Shown here: one piece after another, positions 56,536 through 64,000 of the stretch
Layout of the letters: each line of letters begins with the position of its first letter
How positions within the stretch are numbered: the stretch's first letter is position 1
Origin: Tillus elongatus
Lineage: Eukaryota; Arthropoda; Insecta; Coleoptera; Cleridae
Length of the DNA stretch: 64,000 nucleotides
NCBI GenBank assembly: GCA_964006375.1
Contig: OZ023266.1
Span: 158,037,792-158,101,791, forward strand
Direction of reading: 5' to 3'
The notes under the pieces: model-generated
Told to the model about the DNA's origin: nothing
What the model saw: the letters and a program-made list of their open reading frames with translations, nothing else
Databases searched by the model: none
Program-made: the position numbers and the translations under genes

Positions 56536-58671
56536 TTGATCTTTGTTAAGGCTTTATTCACTTAGTCACTCCATTTTTTAAACAAAGCTACATTTTTATG
56601 AAAGTTATTTTTGGATTAGTTTTGACTTTGAGAACTGGCTCATTCAGTCACTGTCAATCTTCAATGAACAAGGATCCATCTGACCTTGCTTTTCACAATG
56701 GCAAAACCTGTCTTACGAATGTTAATCTAACAAGCTCTTTAACTTTTTTCTTTTATCTCCCTATACACTTGCTGTTTACTAAAAATATATATTAAAATTA
56801 AAACTTATATACATATCCACTCACACACATACGCGAACGCATATACACTCATGTATACGCACTCACGTCAACAAGATTTATACGTCCAGTATTTAACACT
56901 AGGTGCAGGACAGAAAATGGACATTATTTCTTCATGTGCACATACACACACATACATATGCATGCACACATCTACGCTACAAGTTGTTGCAGGAGAAACA
57001 CTAGGACACTTTTCACATCAATGGAGCCTGTCATGGTGACTTTTTAACATACTGGGGAGGCTGCGGTCAAAAGAGGTTAACACAAGGAAAGACACAAATG
57101 AACCTACTTTTATCTCTCTGACTATACATTAATCTGCTAAGTTTATTTAGTATCCCTTAAGACTATATAGTATCTTGCCACTAGTACAATATTTATTGGA
57201 ACAGTCCAATTTTCAGAATATCATATTTTTACTAAGCCCTATATAAACCTGGCTAACTTAGAGTCTTTAACAAAACACATGAAAGCTACCATGACACTTT
57301 TATTACAAACAGCTTCATACATAAGTGATGTCACATCAAGTGAAAAGGAAACATTGTATTTTTTATGAAAGTTTGCTGCCATAAGGTGTATCAAGACTTG
57401 TTTGTTATATTTAGCCTAAAGTGAATTTAAATGCGTTGATATTTTCCTGCTAAAGTAAGTTTAACTGCGAATTTGTAATCCAAAATTTTACATCCATCTG
57501 AAAGGTTTTCTAGGCTCTCTGCTTTATGTACATCAAACTTTAACAGATTTACTATTTTATTGGCAGATGCATGTTAAGGGAACACAAGAGCAAGTTTCAA
57601 CTTAAGGTGGTTTAAAATGCAGACGGTTTTTTGCTTGGCAATGTTTTACAGGATATTCATAGTGTAACTAACAAGCTCTCTCATTTAACTTTCATGAAAC
57701 ACAAGTTCCGAACAGGTCAAGTGGGGTATACGGTTTCCTGAACTCTGCGGCTATTTCAGAGCAACTTCCACATATCCGACGTGTTTATAGGAAATATTTT
57801 CATACATTTTATACGAAACTGAATTTTTGGACTCGGACATTTACCGAAAAATGTCCTAATAACTTTCGGTTTGCATATTTATTTGGCCTTATGGAAGCGC
57901 AACCACATGTATTCTGGTGAGTTTAAGCTTTACAATTTGTTTTGACGGACGGCGCTTCACTACTTGTTTTCTATCATAAATAGCAAAAGGTTCAAGATTT
58001 AATTCCCCTAATTCATGAACCGTGTGTCCCTGTATATCCTAGTAGACAAAAGTAAAAAAAAAAATCAGTAAAAATAACCAAATTGCATAATAAAATTCCA
58101 TAATTATTATTGTATTTTTGTGGCGGATATATTCCTGCATATACAGTCTAGAGCAGCCAAATGAAATAATTTCTATCTAAATTATTGTGCATTGTTTAAG
58201 GAGCGGAGGATAATTGGGGGTTATAGGGGGTAACTGTTATAAACTGGACTAGACAGACATAATAACGTTGTTTAACGTTTTAATAACAAATGAAACAAGT
58301 CTCTTCATATTTAACACTTCTATATATAGACTAGCTTGAACTACTGCCTAACACTACGTAACAAACTTAGTCAGCATTCCCCAATACAGCAAATTAAGTC
58401 ATAGTATTGCAACATACAATCAGCAAACCTTTGCATTGTTTACATAAACAGGTAAAGTGATGATACAATCCAATGTCAACGATTACAATATCTATGTGAC
58501 CTACTTAATAGAATAAAAATTAATCTAATTTACACGTTTTTACTGATTTTATCTTGCAATAAATTTAGCACCAATTATAATAATTGAAACAATATTACAA
58601 CATATTTACAACCCCAGGAACGCCCCTCTGGATTGTTACTGTTCCATGAACATGCATATTTATAAAAATGT
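56536..58671. other. Interval with no recognised gene
   Basis: No transposon domain and no gene. Loose (CA)n-like text lies at 56820..56965. A weak relative of the GCAAG right end (GCTGCCATAAGGTGTATC) is near 57370. Confidence 0.45.
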
Positions 58672-58672
58672 C

Positions 58673-59700
58673 TGGACGCAGCAAGTGCGTTATGGATGTG
58701 AATTTTCATAAAAATGTTTTTTTTAGATCTCAACAACACACCACGAGGGCTTACAGCCTAAATGCTATCGTACCGTGGGTGCCAACAAGGAGGAAAGAGA
58801 CAACTTGTTAATTCTGAAGGATTGGAGGTTCGGAGGAGAAGGAAAAACATGTGCCGGCAAGGAATTCCACGACTTGGAAGTCCTCGGGACAAAAGAGCGG
58901 CCATAACAAGATATTCTATGTTTGGTGACCTGGACAGTAAAAGGGTGAATTCACTCTGTTCCCCTGGTAGATCTGTTGGAGGCAGCAGGTGGAGGAACTA
59001 TGGAAGAAAGCTCCTCTGAGCAGTGCCCGTGCAGATATCTATAAAAGCGAGAGAGGTCACCAACGTCACGTCGGTGGGAAAGGGATGGCAGGCTTTGGGT
59101 TAGGGTAGGGTCACCGATGAGACGTATAGCTCTCTTCTGAATGGAGCGGCACCCCAGATGTGGAAGCAGTATTCGAGGTTTGGTCTTATTTGTGAAGTAT
59201 ATAAGGCATAGAGATTAGCTGGTGAAAGGTATTTGCGAGTCCGGAAGAGGAAACCTAATTTCTTAGCAGCCGCTTCTGCAATTGATGTGACATGTTGGTG
59301 CCAATTGAGATTTCAATCCACAGAAATGCCAACAAGTGAAAAGGACTAATTACTTTGAATAACTTGGTTGTTCATTGTGATGGGTCTAGGGCTGGTGTAT
59401 CTCTTATGAGATAGAAAGCAAGACTGAGATTTGGTGGGGATTAATAGCAAATATGTATATTTAATGCAAGCATGCATCAGTTTGGTTAACATTATAACAT
59501 ATATAATAGAAAGAATGTACCATATTTTATCAAAATAACTTATTGTTTGAAAATGTACAAAAATTTTACGAAAATAAACTTTAAATGTTTCCGAGAAAAC
59601 TGGCTTCCTGGCCAAGAAACCTTAGGTTAATAAATTGAGTTATTGAAATTTGAAGAATTTAAATCAAATTGCCTACCAAAACGCACTCATTTGAATCTTT
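58673..59700 (+). mobile_element. GCAAG-family MITE interrupted by a LINE 3' end
   Basis: The left part (58673..58715) starts CTGGACGCAGCAAGTGCGTT and stops at AAAAATGTTTTT. The family text resumes at about 59444 with AATAGCAAATATGTATATTT and continues to CTACCAAAACGCAC near 59690. Uninterrupted copies (for example 54304) read straight through this junction. Confidence 0.88.
58716..59443 (-). pseudogene. CR1/jockey-like LINE 3' end inserted in a GCAAG MITE
   Basis: On the minus strand it begins in the coding part at PTKSQSCFLSHKRYTSPRPI and proceeds through the LINE C-terminal domain with frameshifts. It ends in the tail CACAACACACC-type text and an A-run. It matches the two other copies in the window. 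The 5' end is truncated at 59443, directly abutting MITE text. Confidence 0.88.
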
Positions 59701-59743
59701 TTAAAATTCAAAAGTCGCGGTCTCCTCATTAACGATTTTTTTC

Positions 59744-60213
59744 TACGCAAATTAGCTAAAAATTATAGATCGTTAAACCATAAACTTAACTAAAACTACT
59801 GCCAAAGCATCAGAGAAAGGGCCTACTTGAAAGGAATGTTTTGCAAATATTTTAGTATAATGAAGGACAATGACGGTTGAACCCGAAACATAAGGGTTTG
59901 CAGAACACTCTTCTTGAAACATTTTATTCACATAATCCGTATTTGTTTCATCTTCTTTGCCTAAATGTTGCTAATTTTGACGTTTTAAATCGCGACTTTG
60001 ACGTTTTGAGGAAAACCTCTTTTTTTTTTCTTTAAATGCTAATAACTTTTTTGCCTTTAAACTTAAAGACCTAAATTTTGGTACATGGTTTACTCTTTAT
60101 ATTACAAATTTAGTTGTCCTTATTTTGTTATTTCCGGAGATATAAATTTTGCCGAACTTATCCAAGCCACTTGAAAAAGGGTGGTACTCAGCAAATTTGA
60201 TCAAAATCGGTCT

Positions 60214-60299
<86 letters not shown>

Positions 60300-60400
60300 G
60301 TAACATATAAAAATTGAAAATACTCCTGGATATTGGTTCTAGTGGGCGCTCATTTGAAGAAATTTTTTCAAAATTCAAAAGTCGGGATCTCAAGAGTGAA
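59744..60400 (+). mobile_element. GCAAG-family copy, middle and right part
   Basis: Hairpin-like text (CATTAACGATTTTTTTCTAC) is followed by the segment antiparallel to the 82-codon frame, then TTATTTCCGGAGATATAAAT, (TA)n at 60216..60295 and the right module (CTCCTGGATATTGGTTCTAG). The terminal hairpin is lost. Confidence 0.75.
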
Positions 60401-60959
60401 ATCCCGAAGCGCGTGAATTTGAGGGTAAAAATGACATCCTGCAACGTGAAAACCTTATCCCTACATCCAACCCCGTTCGAGTGACAGTTGCAACCCCCAA
60501 ATTTTTAAATTAGAAGTAAGGGCTTGTGATACCATATTTGAGAGATCTCTTCATTCTCTATTCAAGAATGCCCTGGATTTAAAATTTGTTGCAAAAATTA
60601 ACAATGAAAAAAAAAGAAACTTACGATTGACGAACTTCGCTACAACACAATAAAAAATTAATAACTAATCGCGTTTCATTCCTCATAATAACAAAAATTA
60701 AAAACACCAATTATAATGTAGGAGATGTTCAACATGCATGCGCTGAACGTCTTCGTAGCACCCTAATAGTGAACAAAAATGTATTCTAACGTTAATCAAC
60801 ACCTGAGGCGTGACCGACGTAATCGCAATCATTATTCTTTTTCTTGTCAGTTAAATCGCGTTGTTTAGTTTTGTATCTCATACGTTTCACATACCGCCAT
60901 AAAAAACTCTAGTGGCGTACGATCGGGTGTATCAGTTTGTAAAATAACTGATGTTAAAC
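60401..60959. other. Interval, possibly part of another DNA element
   Basis: It contains GTAGGAGATGTTCAACATGC and GTGAATTTGAGGGTAAAAAT. No transposase and no gene are recognised. Confidence 0.4.
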
Positions 60960-62402
60960 TTTACCCTAGAAATACGCCAGCCTGTATATATGTAAACTAA
61001 AAACTAAAACTGACCGCGGATGTGGATCATAGGGGGCGTAGTTCGCGCTCATTTGAAAAAAAACATTTTCAAAATTCGAATACCTCGGTCTCCACAAAAC
61101 TGATTTAGGCCTGTAAGTTAAGAGACAAAAAAGTTATAGCCATTTAAAGAAAAAATATTTGGGGTTTTTATCAAAACCTCAAAGTCGCCATTTGAAACGT
61201 CAAACTTGGCAACATTTAGGGAAAGAATCTGAAACGAATACGGTTTATGTAAAGGAAATGTCTCAAGAAGAGTGTTCTACAAACTCTCAGGTTTCAGCTT
61301 CAACCGTCATTGTCCTTCATTTTACACAAATGTTTCAAGAAAATTCATTTCAAATAGACCCTTTCTCCGATGCTTTGGCAATAGTTTTAGTTAGGTTTAT
61401 GGTTTAACGGTCTATAATGTTTGGCTAATTTTCGTACAAAAAATTCGTTAGCGAGGATACCACGACTTTTGAATTTGAAAAAGATTTCTTCAAATAAGTG
61501 CAAAGTTGGCCCCCTAAAATCCATATACGGGTTTAGTTTTAGTTTTTATCTGTTTACATATATACAGCGTGATGCATTTCTAGGGTACTTGTTATTTTAC
61601 AAGGTACGAGAAAAAATTGTATACGTTAATTATAGGGTGTCTTGAGCTGCATATTATAAAATTATTTTGACAATTACAGGCTGGCCATAAGTCGTTGGTG
61701 ATACTAACTAATTATTTTTTTCGAACATCACTTATATTATGGCATTTTTGCATCTTTCATCGAACTATGATCCATGTTTGTAAGAAAAAAAATATTTAGA
61801 CACAGCAAGTGCATTTTGGTAGCGAATTTTCATTAAACGCTTCAAATTTCAATAACACAATTTGCTATTAACCTAAAGTTCCTTGATTAGTAAATCAGTT
61901 TTCTCAGAAACATTTTAAGTTTATTTTCTGAAAATTTTTGTCCACTTGATCATATGTATATGGTACATTATATAGGTTATACCGGTAACCAAATTGATGC
62001 CTGTGAAAAATATATAGAGGTCCTCACGAGACACCCCTAACCTGACGAGTTGAGGGTGGCAACATAGAGAGTTAGGTAGTGTAGTTTGTAGTGTCAATAG
62101 TTTTAGTATAGTTCTTAAGATCATCGACTACGGTTCACGAGAAGAAGTGACATTAACAAACGGCATAGACAGATATAGACGTGAACGCGGGTATTAAATT
62201 GACTCCTTTCAATCTTTATTAAATTAGGGTAGTAGTAGTGTATATATTTGTTATTGATAATTGTAAATATATTGTGTTTTCACCGAACTCAGGATTAAAA
62301 GATCTTTTATTTGACAATGTCTGCTTGCATTAAAGACATATTTCTTTTTACAAATATTTTTATGAAAATTCACTTCCATAACGCACTTGGTGCGTCCAGG
62401 CT
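60960..62402 (-). mobile_element. GCAAG-family long copy, reverse, interrupted by a solo LTR
   Basis: A short forward module (60960..61085) precedes the reverse copy. On the minus strand from 62402: left end GGACGCACCAAGTGCG, MITE split at 62001/62322 by an LTR, inner inverted end at about 61797, extension, CCCGTATATGGATTTTAGG module, hairpin-like text near 61430, and the segment with an 82-codon plus-strand frame (61159..61407). Confidence 0.82.
62002..62316. mobile_element. Solo LTR, 315 bp
   Basis: The insert begins TGTGAAAAAT and ends TTTGACA, the TG...CA ends of an LTR. It is flanked by ATGCC (61997..62001) and ATGTC (62317..62321), a 5 bp target duplication with one mismatch. The uninterrupted MITE reads GATGCCTGCTTGC at this place. 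No internal retrotransposon sequence remains, as after recombination between two LTRs. Confidence 0.85.
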
Positions 62403-62897
62403 TTTTACAAATTACAACACAATATTACAAAATGTATTAATGTTTATCAATAATTACTACTGAACGCAATGAACTAAATGTGTAAAACGCTAATGTCGTG
62501 TTTTATTTCCTTGACCTTGCCCCAAGACGGAAACCTATAAAATTGTATAACCCTATTACTCAGTTATTCTTTATAACAAAGTATTACAGATAATTTTATG
62601 ATTTAACGTGGGTTCAACAAATTAAATACACATATGTAATATCAGCAAAAGACACCAATCAACCTTAAATGCCAACAATAATTCAATTTATAAATAAACA
62701 TTACATAAACATGATCTAATAGTTTTTAATCATCAGTTTCATTATCGGAAAATAATATACAAAAATGTACAGTATATTTATTGGTCAAAATAATAAATTC
62801 CGCAATGGACAGAAGTGGTTCACCTTATAGCTAATTCTTTATTTACCTTATACCTAAAAACCTGGCGTCTGCGATGAATACAAAGCGCACCGACAAT
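62403..62897. other. AT-rich interval, no gene recognised
   Basis: Nothing recognised before the terminal text at 62898. Confidence 0.45.
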
Positions 62898-64000
62898 CAG
62901 TGGCGGCGTAGCCTAGGTTGGCACCCGGGGCGGTTTTCTACTGAACACCCCCAAAATAAAACCACAAATCAAATACTAAACGTGCTTACGTGACTTTATT
63001 TTGCTAAAATATTCGATCACATTATCAAAATATACTTTCCTGTCCTTTTCAATGGACAATATGGAAAGATTGGTAAGTCACGCTTGGCTCATTGTGGATC
63101 TTAAGTAAGATTTTATCAATCTTAATTTTGAGAAACACAAATAGTTAAGAAAATCTTAAGACACAGCGCTAGACTCGGAACAGACTCAGAATACCCCATT
63201 GTACAATTAATTTCAGAAGCTCCAAGGTAGTCCATTGGACCGCTTCGTGGAAAGAAATGCTGGCGGCTTTTAAGTTGCGGCTAAGTCGTAAAGTCTCCAA
63301 AATAATGTCCTCTGCAGAAAATTCATCCTAGATTTTTGTCAAACTTGGAACTATACTACGAAGTTGTTCTTCTGTTGACGTAGGCAGAGTTTTAGGCTGA
63401 ACAACACCAAATGTTATGAGAATGTCATCCAATGCCATGTAACGATGGTCTAGTTCTCCATAAAATCTATCAAGACATTCTAACATAACTCTTTGCAGCT
63501 CTTCTGGCAATGTTAGTCCAGCGTCTTGGGCCATTTCTTCTGGCATACGTTTTCGAAATATCCTCCTTCCTTCGAAGTCTTTAAAGTTCGAATGCAGTCT
63601 TTCCAGCTATATTGGAAAGAAACCTAGACTTATTTTCTTTACTTCAACTTGATCGTCTTCAATATGAACATATCTGATTACATAACTCATCTGATCAACA
63701 TGTGATATGTCTGGAGTGCTATTGAAAATAATTTGTAAATGTTTTGCTTTTCCTATGTCGCCCACAATGTTATTTTTCACCTCTTTCCCCCAAAGGCTAA
63801 TAAACTCATTTTAAATGTCTTTGGACAAATTGGAATCTACCCGTTTCCTTTTTGTACAGGCGACAGCATGTTCAATTCTTAGCATGTGCTCTTTCAGCAC
63901 TGGCTCATATTTCGACAATAGATTAACTAATTCTAAAAAATTCCCTCTATTGTCAGATGAAACCCCCTCTCGATGCCCTCTAAGAGGAAGAATTTGGAGT
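62898..64000 (-). pseudogene. hAT-like transposase related to ZMYM1 (DUF4371), partial
   Basis: The plus-strand text CAGTGGCGGCGTAGCCTAGG at 62898 is a typical DNA-transposon end, here the 3' end of a minus-strand element. From the right edge the minus frame reads LRGHREGVSSDNRGNFLELV, then LLSKYEPVLKEHML, then VGDIGKAKHLQIIFNSTPDI. These are hallmark phrases of the DUF4371 domain of ZMYM1-like hAT proteins. Later pieces have LDRFYGELDHRYMALDDI and PSLTKI before a stop. At least three in-frame stops are visible and the C-terminal dimerisation domain is not recognised. The N-terminus lies beyond the window. Confidence 0.88.

Overview
The window looks like intergenic DNA from an insect genome. 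It is AT-rich and full of overlapping, decayed transposable elements, and I find no complete host protein-coding gene. The clearest host gene is an intron-containing tRNA-Tyr (GUA) at 32645..32736 on the minus strand. The mix of tRNA-Tyr and RTE, LOA/I-like, CR1/jockey-like, R2-like (restriction-like endonuclease), Penelope, BEL/Pao, hAT and mariner-like elements fits an arthropod. A beetle or a true bug is my guess, and I cannot place it further from sequence alone.

Layout. 1-1.6 kb: two RTE-clade LINE pieces pointing away from each other. 2.7-8.8 kb: a repeat family with ends reading GACGCAGCAAGTGCG (called the GCAAG family here), plus two mariner-like transposons. 9-10.2 kb: a long direct duplication. 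10.4-12.8 kb: a unit bounded by inverted ends that holds a 1.35 kb GC-rich block. 13.5-16.3 kb: more GCAAG copies and (TA)n tracts. 16.5 kb: a tRNA-derived SINE. 17.9-18.8 kb: a small dimeric satellite. 20.0-21.9 kb: a third mariner copy. 23.5-28.7 kb: LINE reverse-transcriptase pieces, including two LOA/I-like copies in opposite orientation. 29.5-31.6 kb: GCAAG subfamily B and an R2-like LINE end. 32.6 kb: tRNA-Tyr. 33-36.4 kb: a long GCAAG copy and a different mariner-like element. 37-39.7 kb: a CR1/jockey-like LINE. 41.8-42.5 kb: a hAT (ZBED-like) remnant. 43.0-44.5 kb: a candidate short exon, a foldback palindrome array and a second inverted-repeat element. 45.6-47.0 kb: BEL/Pao pol remnant. 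48.1-49.5 kb: third LOA/I-like copy. 50.9-52.0 kb: an unclassified 1.04 kb inverted-repeat element. 52.2-53.5 kb: head-to-head Penelope pieces and an R2-like LINE end. 54-62.4 kb: long GCAAG copies with LINE and solo-LTR insertions inside them. 62.9-64 kb: a hAT relative of ZMYM1 running off the right edge.

The elements do not form a pathway. They form a stratigraphy: GCAAG copies are the old substrate, and mariner, LINE and LTR insertions sit inside them, so relative ages can be read directly. Almost every coding region has frameshifts, stops or truncation. The mariner copy at 4.0-5.9 kb is the best preserved. The most unusual structures are the GCAAG family itself (inverted ends, (TA)n core, terminal hairpin) and the tandemly amplified foldback at 43.2-43.9 kb.
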